A stretch of 35,090 bases of DNA from contig JABAAL010000018.1 of the NCBI GenBank assembly GCA_014238785.1, forward strand, positions 1-35,090, in the 5' to 3' direction. This document shows positions 1 through 9,163 of the stretch, piece after piece. The notes under the pieces are model-generated. The model made no database searches, was not told the origin of the DNA, and was given only the letters and a program-made list of their open reading frames with translations. A program made the translations under genes and the position numbers. Every line of letters starts with the position of its first letter. Position 1 is the stretch's first letter. The stretch comes from Phycisphaerales bacterium (GTDB lineage: Bacteria; Planctomycetota; Phycisphaerae; Phycisphaerales; SM1A02).

Positions 1-2130
1 ACGCTCATTCGTGCGCCAGAATCTGAAGAGAATTCTTTTGATGAATATGGATGTGTTGAAGTTTCACACTGGCTGGATGCAACAATTGCAATACCTGACG
101 AGAACATTCAAGTTGCGGGTTCGCCGACTAGCCAATCAGCGTTGGTCATACGCGAACTTTCGCGAATCAGCGACGTGTATACATCTGATCAAATTGTAAT
201 TGGTTCAACCGATGAAAAACTGATTCCAGTTATTCAAAGGCACCTTTCGGGGCAAGGCATTAAAAATAGATTTGCAGGCGGGAAGCCCGCAATCGAAATG
301 CCCATTGCGGTGTTATTGCAGGCGGTCGAAAAACTTGTTTCCACAAAATCATTTTCTTCATACGCCTCGTTTGTTCGACATCCCGACATTGCAAGGATTT
401 TGCAACTGAATAATAAAACGTTGCAAGTGCTAGACGACTACTCAAAAGAGTTAGTTCCATCATTTGTTGACGAAGCAGCATGGAATATTCCAAGACGAAA
501 AATGCGTGATATTGATGTGCTCGTTTCCCTGCACGAGAATGTGTTCAACCTTTTGCAATCCTGCTTCTCAATCCAGCAGGAGAAGGCGAACATCATTACT
601 TGCTCTTTAGCTATTCGGGAGCTGCTTCTTGCAGTTTACGGAGGCGAAACGCTTGATAGAACAGACCCAAAACTTGTTTCATTACAGAAGGTTTTTGCAA
701 TTATCGATACATTTGATACGACGTCTAAACACCTTTCCGATCAACTCGGACATGTTGACGTTCCAGCGATTATCCAACTTTTGTTGTCGCATCTTGAGCA
801 AGCAAGCATTCCAGAATACCCAAGCGCAGCATCAATTGAAACAGTGGGGTGGCTTGAGGCAATGACGCTCGACGTGCCTTGCTTGATTGTCGTTGGCATG
901 AGTGCTGATTTAGTTGGGGGAAATAATCCAGGCGATGTTTTTTTCCCAGATGGATTACGGGAAGTACTTGGTCTTGAAACAGTTGATCGCCGCCTTGCTC
1001 GTGATGCGCATGCAGTTTCTGCAATGCAGCATCTGCGTAATGAAAAAGGCGACCTCCTTTGGATTGTTGGCAGAAAAAATACATCGGGAGATCCGCTTAC
1101 GCCAAGCCCCTTGTTGCTCCGTTGTGCTGACGGGAAGGTGCTTGCCAAACGCGCAAAGCGGCTTGTTGTTTCAATTGAACGAGAAGACCCAGAAGTTCCT
1201 ACGCAGTTTATGCCCGAGTATATTGGGAGTGGAATTGCGATCCCCGTTCCATCAGACTTTGTTTTTGAACCATTGAAAAAGGTATCAGTAACAGCGGTGA
1301 AAGATTACATTGCTTGTCCGTATAGATTTTGGTTAAAGCACGTACTTGGCCTTAAAGTTCGGGAAGAAGGCGGAGCAGAACTAAACCCTTTGCTGTTTGG
1401 CTCACTTGTACATAAAACTGTCGAACAGTTTGGGCTTGATACTTCTGTTCGGGATTCAGAAGATGAGAAAGTTGTTGCAGAGTCATTATCAAGGTACCTT
1501 GACGATGTTGCACTTGGAATGTTTGGCGAGAATATTTCTGGCGTAATTCGAATTCAAATAGAACTTGCAAGGATTCGTCTTACTGAAGTTGCCAAGCATC
1601 AAGCAAAAAGTGCTCAAGATGGCTGGCGCATTGTATGCACGGAAGAAAAGCATAAAAAGAAAATAAAAGTAAACGGCACGGCAATTCTAGTAAGCGGTGT
1701 TATTGACCGAGTGGATGTGCATCAAAATACTGGTCGAATTAGAGTGCTCGATTACAAGACCGGTGGGCCAACTTCGAACGATGCACACTTTAAGAAAAAA
1801 GCCGGGCAATGGATCGACCTGCAACTTCCTCTCTATCGATTGTTACTCTCTGAAATTAGTGCACTTGATTCCTATGACAAAAGTTATGCAAATGTTTCTT
1901 TAGGGTATTTCAGAATTGGAGATCAAGAAAGCAAAACAGGAATCGACTTGCTCGAACTACCCGAGGGAGTTCTTGAGGGCGTGGATGATTTTATTGATGA
2001 AATCTTGTCGGACATTCAAAGTAGAAAATTTGGTGATGCTCCAACTACTCCTGCGCCAAAATACAGTGATGATTTTGCATGGATCTGCCAAGACAACAGT
2101 ATCGTTGATGAATCTGAAGTGGACGATTGA
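1..2130 (+). CDS. addB: AddB-like PD-(D/E)XK nuclease subunit, 5'-truncated by window
   Basis: This is the C-terminal part of an AddB/RecB-family exonuclease that works with the helicase-nuclease encoded next to it to resect double-strand breaks. The frame is open from base 1 and the first ATG in it (142) lies inside the domain, so the true start is upstream of the window. The nuclease core is complete. It has the entry motif YIACPYRFWLKH near 1309-1340, FGSLVHKTVE, the GVIDRVD strand, the catalytic DYKTGG at 1750-1767, and the QLPLY motif. AddB enzymes usually carry a 4Fe-4S cluster held by one Cys in the CPYRF motif and three near the C-terminus. Here I see the first, but only one Cys (FAWICQD) in the last 40 residues. 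The stop codon directly abuts the next ATG, so the two genes form an operon. The family is secure; the subunit name rests partly on context. Confidence 0.85.
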   Translation, partial: TLIRAPESEENSFDEYGCVEVSHWLDATIAIPDENIQVAGSPTSQSALVIRELSRISDVYTSDQIVIGSTDEKLIPVIQRHLSGQGIKNRFAGGKPAIEMPIAVLLQAVEKLVSTKSFSSYASFVRHPDIARILQLNNKTLQVLDDYSKELVPSFVDEAAWNIPRRKMRDIDVLVSLHENVFNLLQSCFSIQQEKANIITCSLAIRELLLAVYGGETLDRTDPKLVSLQKVFAIIDTFDTTSKHLSDQLGHVDVPAIIQLLLSHLEQASIPEYPSAASIETVGWLEAMTLDVPCLIVVGMSADLVGGNNPGDVFFPDGLREVLGLETVDRRLARDAHAVSAMQHLRNEKGDLLWIVGRKNTSGDPLTPSPLLLRCADGKVLAKRAKRLVVSIEREDPEVPTQFMPEYIGSGIAIPVPSDFVFEPLKKVSVTAVKDYIACPYRFWLKHVLGLKVREEGGAELNPLLFGSLVHKTVEQFGLDTSVRDSEDEKVVAESLSRYLDDVALGMFGENISGVIRIQIELARIRLTEVAKHQAKSAQDGWRIVCTEEKHKKKIKVNGTAILVSGVIDRVDVHQNTGRIRVLDYKTGGPTSNDAHFKKKAGQWIDLQLPLYRLLLSEISALDSYDKSYANVSLGYFRIGDQESKTGIDLLELPEGVLEGVDDFIDEILSDIQSRKFGDAPTTPAPKYSDDFAWICQDNSIVDESEVDD

Positions 2131-5100
2131 ATGAAGAAGTTTGAACGATTTGAAATTATTGAAGCGCTAGCGGGTTCTGGCAAGACCCAAGAGTTAATGT
2201 TTCGCTTTTTACGATTAGTAAAAAGCGGCGTTGATCCTCGGGCGATACTCGCTACAACGTTTAGCAGAAAAGCAGCTGGGGAAATTCGGGATCGGATTAT
2301 TGAATCAATTGCACAAGCAGTGTTAGATCCAAAAGCGATGAACGAATTAGTTCAACATGTTCCAGAATTGAATGATGGGCAAGAAGGGTGTGAAGCTCTA
2401 TTGCGTAAACTTACATCTTCAATGCACCGTCTCAACATTGGAACAATTGATAGTTTCTTTGTTAAAACGGCGCAGTCATTTAGTGATGCCCTAGGCATGA
2501 CGCCTGGTTGGACTATTCTCGATGAGGTGCATGAAGACGCGGTCTTTTCTTCTGCAGTTACGTCCATGACGTGCAATCCAAAAAACACAGAGCAATTAGC
2601 AAAGTTACTGCGTTGGAGCAAATCGGGTGCTAAGGTTCCAGTCGGCAAAACCCTGAATAAGATGCAGCGGGAAGCGTACGCTTCTGTTCGTGACACCGAA
2701 TCTAGTGCATGGCTATGGGGAACATTGTTCCCGACGATGAAGGATGGCGAACTTTCAAGCGCAATTAATAGGCTTGCGTCTTGTTCGCCGAGTTTTGCTC
2801 AACATACTAAAGATTTGGCTAAAGCAGTGGAGAAACTAATCCGTGGTGACTGGAATTCGTTTGTCACTTCGGGCATGGCGAAGAATCTGCACAAAGGTAT
2901 TCCAGATTATTACGGTAAATGTATTGAAACCGACGTTGTTTCGTCTTTGGAACCGCTTATTGCGCATGCCATTGGCAAGATGGCAAACAAGTTGCTCGAG
3001 AAAAACAAAGCAACGCACGCACTGATGCATTCGTTGAACGAAAGTTGGTCATTGGCAAAACATGAATTCGGTTTGTATTCCTTTGATGACGTGACATACC
3101 GATTGAGTTTTATTGAAGTGATGAAGGATCTTGTCGAGTTGCAATATCGATTGGATAGTTCCATAGATCACATGCTTATTGATGAGTTTCAAGATACATC
3201 TTTAACACAGTGGAGTGTTCTTAGCCCAATAGTGAATGAAATTCATCAATCAGAGAGCGATCGTTCACTCTTTATCGTTGGTGATGTTAAACAAAGTTTA
3301 TATGGATTTCGAGGTGGTGAGCCAGCATTGCTTCGCAGCTTGCCAGAAAGGCTCGAGGGTTCAGTAACACGGCAACTCGATAAAAGTTGGCGGTGCTCAT
3401 CTCCAGTTCTACACGCGGTTAACACTATTTTTGAACAGGCACATGCGGCGAATCTTCTTAATGATCGTGCAAATGGAGCTGCGTCACAGTGGGAAAACGA
3501 CTTTATTCACCATGTTTCAGCAGAACCTAACCGTGTTGGGTACGCTGCCATCGAAACAGTGGGCGCTGATCCCCAAAAGATAAAAACAGAACTGTCATTA
3601 TCGATTGAAAAGGTTGTAGAAATAGTTGCGAACATCCATTCACATGCACCCGCCGCGGAAATTGGTATTTTGGTTCGAGGAAACACGAAACAACAGATTC
3701 AAAGAATTGTGCATGCGCTTCGAACGAATACAACTCATGCAGTGCCTGCTGCAGAATTTGGCGGTAACCCGTTGACCGATTCACCTGCAGTGACAGTGAT
3801 TCTTTCGGCTTTGTTGATGGCGGATGACCCTGGAAATACTGTTGCACGATTTCATGTAAGTAGTTCCGAGTTAGGTCGACACTTAGGAATCCTCTGGAAG
3901 AGTGAAAAAGGCGATGAAACGTTTGAAACAGTTTGCAGGACAATTCGAAGACGACTCTCGACCAAAGGATACGCAGAAGTAGTAAGTGATTTTGCTGAGG
4001 AACTTATCGAATCGGTTGATAAACGCGAGCGACTTCGTTTATGGCAACTTATTGAATTTGCAGAATCGTGTTCGAATGACATTGGACCTTCGCATGGCTT
4101 AAGGCCATCTGAATTTGTTGACCTTGTAAAAAAAACACAAGTCCCTGACCCCGCGTCTTCGCTTGTACAAGTCATGACCGTGCATAAATCGAAGGGACTT
4201 TCTTTCGATGCGGTTGTCGTTTGTGATTTAAATCAGCCAATTTGGAAAGCGCCAAAGGTGATGCAGTCGCACGACGACCCGTGTTCTGTGTCGACCTGTG
4301 TGGGAATGTATGCAAGCGATACATTGGACATCGAAATTCCCGAATACGCTGAAATGCGCGCCGAATTACAAGCGCAACAAATCAACGACGCACTTTGTCT
4401 CTTATATGTTGCGATGACTCGTGCAAAACATGCATTGCACATGGTGATTCCATGCAGAAACTCACCGAAACACTTGAAAAAACTTGATGGATTGCTCCTT
4501 CAAATTATTGGCGAGCCACAACCACAAGATCCAGACAATATTGTATGGATTGCTGATGGTAGTAACCCAAAATGGTACGAAACGTTTGCGAAGGAACCAA
4601 AGAAAGAGAAGCCCGCAGGAATTGGTGAAGTTACTATTCGCCCACCAAAGGAAGGTGCGGAATGCAACGGACATGGTGTTGCAAGTGCATCGCCATCGAG
4701 TTTAGAAGGAGGCGGAAAAATAGAAATTTCTGAACGGTTCGATGGTAAAACAAATTCAGGGTTTAGTTGGGGCACCATCGTGCATTATTGGTTTGAACAA
4801 ATTTATTGGCTTGAAGGTGAAACTCCAACGATCGAATCATTGATGACCTCGGCACCTGCCGAGGAAGCCTCGCTTTTGGGTCAACGGACACTTCATGCTG
4901 CAGCAGAAAGTTTTATCAAAGCAATTGAGAGTGATGCAATACAAGAATTGTTGTCGAAACCAGAAGGAAAAGTATCGGTGTTTAATGAACAAACATTTGC
5001 AGTTCGAGTAGAGAAGGGGACTGATTTTGCAAATGTTTCATTGAAAGAACAAACAGATCTTCAAGGATGTATCGATCGACTAGTCGTGTTTTATGATAAT

Positions 5101-5304
5101 GAGGGAAAGCCACAGCGAGCAGAAGTGATAGACTGGAAGACCGATTCACTTGATAACGTAGCTATTGAAAGTAAAGTGATACATTATGCGCCTCAGTTAG
5201 CTTCGTACCGGTTTGCGGTTGCCAAGTTACTTGGATTATCTGCCAGTGAAATATCGACTTTTTTAATCTTCGTCAAAGCCCAAAAAATTGTTGAAGTTCC
5301 CTAA
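2131..5304 (+). CDS. addA: AddA-like UvrD-family helicase/nuclease
   Basis: An SF1A helicase of 1057 residues with a C-terminal RecB-type nuclease, the motor subunit of an AddAB-type recombination complex. Helicase motifs appear in order: Walker A AGSGKT (residues 14-19), motif Ia TTFSRKAAGEI, motif II LIDEFQDTS (about 349), motif III GDVKQSLYGFRGG, motif V VMTVHKSKGLSFDAVV, and motif VI LLYVAMTRAK. The C-terminal nuclease shows GCIDRL, the catalytic IDWKTDS near residue 999, and QLASYR, so it looks active. The length fits AddA rather than RecB. The ATG follows the addB TGA with no gap, so translation is probably coupled. No RecD-like gene is visible, which also favours AddAB over RecBCD. The 142 bases after it, before feoA, contain only an AT-rich 7-bp inverted repeat. 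Confidence 0.9.
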   Translation: MKKFERFEIIEALAGSGKTQELMFRFLRLVKSGVDPRAILATTFSRKAAGEIRDRIIESIAQAVLDPKAMNELVQHVPELNDGQEGCEALLRKLTSSMHRLNIGTIDSFFVKTAQSFSDALGMTPGWTILDEVHEDAVFSSAVTSMTCNPKNTEQLAKLLRWSKSGAKVPVGKTLNKMQREAYASVRDTESSAWLWGTLFPTMKDGELSSAINRLASCSPSFAQHTKDLAKAVEKLIRGDWNSFVTSGMAKNLHKGIPDYYGKCIETDVVSSLEPLIAHAIGKMANKLLEKNKATHALMHSLNESWSLAKHEFGLYSFDDVTYRLSFIEVMKDLVELQYRLDSSIDHMLIDEFQDTSLTQWSVLSPIVNEIHQSESDRSLFIVGDVKQSLYGFRGGEPALLRSLPERLEGSVTRQLDKSWRCSSPVLHAVNTIFEQAHAANLLNDRANGAASQWENDFIHHVSAEPNRVGYAAIETVGADPQKIKTELSLSIEKVVEIVANIHSHAPAAEIGILVRGNTKQQIQRIVHALRTNTTHAVPAAEFGGNPLTDSPAVTVILSALLMADDPGNTVARFHVSSSELGRHLGILWKSEKGDETFETVCRTIRRRLSTKGYAEVVSDFAEELIESVDKRERLRLWQLIEFAESCSNDIGPSHGLRPSEFVDLVKKTQVPDPASSLVQVMTVHKSKGLSFDAVVVCDLNQPIWKAPKVMQSHDDPCSVSTCVGMYASDTLDIEIPEYAEMRAELQAQQINDALCLLYVAMTRAKHALHMVIPCRNSPKHLKKLDGLLLQIIGEPQPQDPDNIVWIADGSNPKWYETFAKEPKKEKPAGIGEVTIRPPKEGAECNGHGVASASPSSLEGGGKIEISERFDGKTNSGFSWGTIVHYWFEQIYWLEGETPTIESLMTSAPAEEASLLGQRTLHAAAESFIKAIESDAIQELLSKPEGKVSVFNEQTFAVRVEKGTDFANVSLKEQTDLQGCIDRLVVFYDNEGKPQRAEVIDWKTDSLDNVAIESKVIHYAPQLASYRFAVAKLLGLSASEISTFLIFVKAQKIVEVP

Positions 5305-5366
5305 AAACGCATTATTCATTCAAATAATGGGTATTTAAATAAACGACAAGTTCATCTAGAATTCGC

Positions 5367-5395
5367 TTGCACGTGTAGAATTGTAATGGTATTCT
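5367..5395 (+). promoter_or_regulatory. Predicted sigma70-type promoter of the feo operon
   Basis: A -35 box TTGCAC (5367-5372) and a -10 box TATTCT (5390-5395) are separated by exactly 17 bases. Predicted transcription start falls near 5402, about 45 bases before the feoA ATG. It lies in the gap after the AddA gene, so iron transport is probably transcribed independently of DNA repair. The boxes match the consensus 4/6 and 4/6; the good spacing and the adjoining Fur-like site raise the likelihood. Confidence 0.5.
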
Positions 5396-5407
5396 TACCT
5401 CCTCAGT

Positions 5408-5422
5408 TGAGAATCAGTATCA
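5408..5422 (+). promoter_or_regulatory. Fur-box-like operator upstream of feoA
   Basis: The 15-mer TGAGAATCAGTATCA matches the 7-1-7 Fur consensus TGATAATNATTATCA at 12 of the 14 specified positions and is itself an imperfect palindrome. It lies just downstream of the predicted -10 box, over the predicted transcription start, where a bound repressor would block RNA polymerase. Its place before ferrous iron uptake genes fits iron-dependent repression by Fur. The call is from motif and context only; Fur itself is not in the window. Confidence 0.6.
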
Positions 5423-5446
5423 TTTGGCACTTGCGAAATAAACAAA

Positions 5447-5710
5447 ATGACCCTAATTAGTCCAATAATTGAAGCCGATTGCGTTCCGCTTTCTCAACTA
5501 CAAGTACGAGAAAGAGCCGTTGTGCACATGACAGAACTTGACACAGATGAACGTGAAGCACTTTCTGCAATGGGATTACATGAAGAGACTTCTTTTGAGT
5601 TGTGCCAACAAGGGCAACCATGCATTATTCAAGTCGAGGCAACACGTCTTGGACTTTCGAGTGAAATCACAAGTCGAATTTTGGTTCGTCGTTGTGGCGT
5701 TTGCAACTAA
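5447..5710 (+). CDS. feoA: FeoA-like ferrous iron transport accessory protein
   Basis: A protein of 87 residues with the size and pattern of FeoA, a small cytosolic SH3-like beta-barrel that supports FeoB. The segment LSQLQVRERAVVHM, followed by ALSAMGL and EATRLGLSSEITSRILVRR, matches the FeoA fold: an initial barrel strand, a MGL turn, and a final strand of small hydrophobic and basic residues. Four cysteines, two of them close to the C-terminus (RRCGVC), are notable. The ATG at 5447 has no clear Shine-Dalgarno sequence. The gene stops 11 bases before the preferred feoB start and is first in the operon behind a Fur-like site. FeoA is recognisable mostly by length and context, so I rate it a little below FeoB. 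Confidence 0.85.
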   Translation: MTLISPIIEADCVPLSQLQVRERAVVHMTELDTDEREALSAMGLHEETSFELCQQGQPCIIQVEATRLGLSSEITSRILVRRCGVCN

Positions 5711-5721
5711 TCAAGACAGCA

Positions 5722-7662
5722 ATGGCACAGGCAGAGTCCAAACCAAACACAATTTACTCCGTATTGCTTTTGGGGAATCCAAATGTTGGCAAGACCACGT
5801 TGTTCAACCGATTATGTGGATTACGAAGTGCGACTGCTAACTTTCCAGGATCAACAGTAGAAGCGCGCAGAGGTATATCTTCTTCCGCTGGCACGAAGCG
5901 TGTTTTTACCGATCTTCCAGGCATTTACAGTTTGAATGCAAAGGATGAACTATCGGGAGTTTGTCGACAAGCACTCGATGGGGTTAACTGCGATTCTCCT
6001 GACGCAGTCGTCGTTGTAACAGACGCAACAAATTTGCAACGGAACCTAACGATTGTCAATGAAATTTTGCACCGCGATGTTCCTTGTGTGTTGGCATTGT
6101 CGATGGTGGATATCGCACAAAAATCTGGATTAACAATTGATACAGAAAAATTTGGCGAAAAACTTGGTTGCTACGTTGTCGCAGTCCATCCACGAACTGG
6201 TTTGGGGATTGATGTATTACACGAAGCGCTTAACAAACCAAAGCGCGATGCAAAACCACTTCCTCCGATCGGAGAAAACAAAGTGGTAAACACTTGGGCA
6301 AATGAATTAATCGCTTCAAGCGTTGGAGGTGAACTTGCAACGGGTACCTTCACGGACCGAGTGGACAAGGCATTCACGCATCCTATCCTTGGCCTTCTCG
6401 TTTTTGCAACTGTAATGATGGGATTGTTTTGGACCATCTTTACACTCGCAGCCTTTCCAATGGATATGGTGGATGTTATTTTTGGGCATGTCGGGACATT
6501 TATTGGAGGATTACTTCCAGAGGGTGACCTTCACGATATGGTTGTTGACGGTGTTATCAGCGGAGTTGCCGGTACAGTTGTTTTCCTGCCACAAATTTGT
6601 TTACTTTTTTTCCTCATAAGTTTGCTTGAGGATACGGGTTATTTAGCAAGGGCTGCTTTTGTTATGGACCGCTTGCTTCGAAAGTTTGGGCTACCTGGCC
6701 AATCCTTCGTTCCATTTTTATCAGCACATGCCTGTGCGATACCAGCGATTATGGCTGCAAGAATTGTTCCAGATCGACGAGACCGAATTGCGACAATTCT
6801 AGTTGCACCATTTTTTAGTTGTTCTGCACGATTACCCGTGTATGTGTTGTTAGTTGGAGTGTTGTTTATCGATTCACCGTTTCTAGCAGGGCTTGCTTTC
6901 TTTGGCTGTTATATTTTGGGTGCGGTTGCGGCGTTATTTACCGCGTTGATTGTACGCAAGACCGTTATTCCAGGAACTTCAAGACCGATGATGTTGGAAT
7001 TGCCTACCTATAAAATGCCATCTATTCGAACGGCTTTGTTAACAACGATAGACCGCGCGTGGGTTTTCTTAAAGAACGCAGGCACGGTCATTCTTGCAAT
7101 AGTCGTAATACTTTGGTGGCTTTCGGCGTATCCAAAAGTCGCTCTACCAGATAGCGCTATCTCCTTGCGTGAAGCAGCAAGTATAACCATGCAGCCCGAA
7201 GACGCAGAAAAACTTTTAACCGAAGCAGATTCGATTGAATACACCGCCCAGTTATCTGGAAGTTTTGCTGGACAACTTGGCAAATTTTTTGAACCGGCAT
7301 TCGCACCTCTTGGGTACGACTGGAAGTTAACAGTTGGTGTCTTGACGAGTTTTGCAGCAAGAGAGGTGTTTGTATCGACGCTCGCAGTCCTCACAGCAGG
7401 GGATGATGATCTAGAAAATGTGGGCGTGATTCAGAAAATAGAATACGCAAAACGCGATAACGGCGAACGCATTTTCAATTTGCCAACAGCGGCGAGCTTA
7501 TTAGTTTTCTTTGTATTGGCGATGCAATGTTTGCCAACGATTGCTGTTACAAAGCGTGAGACTGGCTCGTGGAACTGGGCGCTCTTGCAACTTGGCTACA
7601 TGACGGTGCTTGCATGGATAGCTTCGTTCATTACATTTACTATAGTCTCGGGAACACTGTAG
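5722..7662 (+). CDS. feoB: FeoB ferrous iron transporter
   Basis: A GTPase-coupled inner-membrane Fe(II) permease of 646 residues. The N-terminal G domain has G1 GNPNVGKTT (residues 18-26), the switch region NFPGSTVE and G3 DLPGIYSL. The G4 motif reads SMVD where FeoB normally has N-x-x-D. The membrane part contains the Gate motifs FLPQICLLFFLISLLEDTGYLARA and FFSCSARLPVYVLL, and several hydrophobic segments up to the C-terminus. I prefer the ATG at 5722 over the TTG at 5692, because the latter would overlap feoA and adds nothing conserved. The stop TAG overlaps the GTG of the next small gene by one base. An N-terminal GTPase followed by two Gate domains is full FeoB architecture. Confidence 0.95.
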   Translation: MAQAESKPNTIYSVLLLGNPNVGKTTLFNRLCGLRSATANFPGSTVEARRGISSSAGTKRVFTDLPGIYSLNAKDELSGVCRQALDGVNCDSPDAVVVVTDATNLQRNLTIVNEILHRDVPCVLALSMVDIAQKSGLTIDTEKFGEKLGCYVVAVHPRTGLGIDVLHEALNKPKRDAKPLPPIGENKVVNTWANELIASSVGGELATGTFTDRVDKAFTHPILGLLVFATVMMGLFWTIFTLAAFPMDMVDVIFGHVGTFIGGLLPEGDLHDMVVDGVISGVAGTVVFLPQICLLFFLISLLEDTGYLARAAFVMDRLLRKFGLPGQSFVPFLSAHACAIPAIMAARIVPDRRDRIATILVAPFFSCSARLPVYVLLVGVLFIDSPFLAGLAFFGCYILGAVAALFTALIVRKTVIPGTSRPMMLELPTYKMPSIRTALLTTIDRAWVFLKNAGTVILAIVVILWWLSAYPKVALPDSAISLREAASITMQPEDAEKLLTEADSIEYTAQLSGSFAGQLGKFFEPAFAPLGYDWKLTVGVLTSFAAREVFVSTLAVLTAGDDDLENVGVIQKIEYAKRDNGERIFNLPTAASLLVFFVLAMQCLPTIAVTKRETGSWNWALLQLGYMTVLAWIASFITFTIVSGTL

Positions 7663-7826
7663 TGCCTTATACTTCATGGCAATTTTGGATTGTTACGCTT
7701 GTCGTTTTATTCGCGATTTGGATTCTCGTTCGACCATTTTTCCCTCGTTGGAAAAAGAGTTCATGTTGTAGTAATACTTCGAAACCAAAGAAAACCAAAT
7801 TGACAATCAACCAAAAAAAAATGTAA
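7662..7826 (+). CDS. FeoB-associated small Cys-containing membrane protein
   Basis: A 54-residue ORF starting with GTG at 7662, which shares its G with the feoB stop codon. One N-terminal membrane helix (WQFWIVTLVVLFAIWILV) is followed by a basic segment with an adjacent Cys pair (KKSSCCSNTSK) and a Lys-rich tail. Size, one-helix topology, cysteines after the helix and position behind feoB match the FeoB-associated Cys-rich membrane protein family, thought to take the place of FeoC in some phyla. This version has only two cysteines. The overlap with feoB argues for translational coupling. An ATG-only gene finder would miss it; the longer ATG ORF from 7569 in the same frame runs inside feoB and is not the likely start. 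Confidence 0.6.
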   Translation: MPYTSWQFWIVTLVVLFAIWILVRPFFPRWKKSSCCSNTSKPKKTKLTINQKKM

Positions 7827-7957
7827 TTGCCTCGAAGCTATGGGATTTGCACAAGTGCTCCCTTGCAGTACGAGGATATGCCTATCCCCAAGAATTCAGA
7901 AAAGGAGTGCAGCGAAAAAACAATCCCGCGGGTCGTTCTTTGAAAATTGATTTGCAA

Positions 7958-9163
7958 TCAGCGTAGAGTCGTGTTATTTACACGGCTTGTTACAAGAAGA
8001 ACAACAAAGCCAGCGAGTCCAACCCACATGCCCCAACCCAACATCTTGGATATCGAAGACCATGTACTATCACCAGCCATGGAAGCAAAGGCAGCAAGCG
8101 TGAGTGAATAACCAAGACGGCCAAATAAACTTTGAAGCGATAGAAATGTGGCACGTTTAGATGCAGGAACATTAGGCGCAACTGCCACGTTAAGCGGAGC
8201 AGTCATGAGCGCTCTTGGGCAACTCCGAAGCAGGGTAGCAATTGCAGCGGGAACGCTTAGGAAAAAATGCATAATTGCTATCATGGCAATTTGTAATCCA
8301 GCCGCTGAAAGAAGCGTAGCACTTGTACCAATTTTGTTTTTAATCTGAATTGATCGAGAAGCAAACCAAGAAGCAACTAACATGGTGAGTGTTAAATGAA
8401 TACTAGAAAGAAGGGGGGTCGCTTTCATCGCATCATATTTTTTTGCGAGTTCCTCAACATATGGTTGATAAAATTCATAAGGGATATGATTAACTATTAT
8501 TATGAATACCGCAAAAGAAGAAAGCCAAAGGAGACGTACATTTCGAAGTAATGCAAAGCAAGTAACAATCTGCTTGAAAAAATTGACACGATCTTCTTTA
8601 TTGTTTTTTGTTGGTTCTTTGAACAGTAGAGTTATTGCAAGAAGACCAATGCCTCCGCAAAGCGAAAGGATATACGCGCCTCGGTAGTTTGGAATTGATG
8701 CAAGGCCACCAAGAACAGCGGCCGTGGCTGTACCTAGAAAATTAAATTTCATAGCCTTTGCTTCGCATGGACCATACGATTCTTCGTCGTTGAGCTCTTG
8801 TGTGGTTTCTAATAAGAAACTTGTGTCGGTTCCACTATTAAAAGCAATTCCAGCTGCTAAAAATATTTGAGCAATGACAAATTGTTCAAATGAGTTGGCG
8901 AATATAAATAACGTGTACGCAACACAGAGAAAACAACTTGCTGTAACGAGCGTTTTCTTCCTCCCAAAGGTGTCGCTGAACCACCCAGAAGGAACTTCAA
9001 TCACAACAACACTGGCAAAATAAATTGATGCTAGATATAGAACATCAGCTAAATCAAGTTTGCTGTTAAAAAACAAAAAGTAGATTGGAAGCCAAAAATA
9101 AGCATGGAACAATCCAACGTACCATGGATAAAGTCGTATATTCCTCTGTAAGGGTTCTGTCAT
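7958..9163 (-). CDS. MFS transporter
   Basis: A 401-residue major facilitator superfamily protein with about twelve hydrophobic segments. The diagnostic loop 2-3 motif A is clear: GWFSDTFGRKKTL at residues 60-72. The N-terminal helix region (YPWYVGLFHAYFWLPIYFLFF) and the second half with repeated small-residue helices fit an export or sugar/drug transporter subgroup, but the substrate cannot be read from sequence. Its ATG overlaps the TGA of the upstream metallopeptidase gene by four bases (ATGA), so it is the last gene of that operon. Co-expression with exported M14 peptidases makes transport of a released amino acid or peptide conceivable; this is inference only. Confidence 0.85.
   Translation of the reverse strand: MTEPLQRNIRLYPWYVGLFHAYFWLPIYFLFFNSKLDLADVLYLASIYFASVVVIEVPSGWFSDTFGRKKTLVTASCFLCVAYTLFIFANSFEQFVIAQIFLAAGIAFNSGTDTSFLLETTQELNDEESYGPCEAKAMKFNFLGTATAAVLGGLASIPNYRGAYILSLCGGIGLLAITLLFKEPTKNNKEDRVNFFKQIVTCFALLRNVRLLWLSSFAVFIIIVNHIPYEFYQPYVEELAKKYDAMKATPLLSSIHLTLTMLVASWFASRSIQIKNKIGTSATLLSAAGLQIAMIAIMHFFLSVPAAIATLLRSCPRALMTAPLNVAVAPNVPASKRATFLSLQSLFGRLGYSLTLAAFASMAGDSTWSSISKMLGWGMWVGLAGFVVLLVTSRVNNTTLR

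Noticed and set aside
741..1148. 135-codon minus-strand ORF
   Set aside because: It is antisense to the AddB-like gene and shows no recognisable domain or start signal.
5310..5329. CATTATT/AATAATG inverted repeat after the AddA gene
   Set aside because: The stem is seven AT-rich pairs without a GC core, and no T-run follows, so a terminator call is not supported.
7827..7957. Possible terminator around CCCGCGGG followed by a T-run on the minus strand
   Set aside because: The palindrome has no space for a loop and gives only two to three stable pairs.
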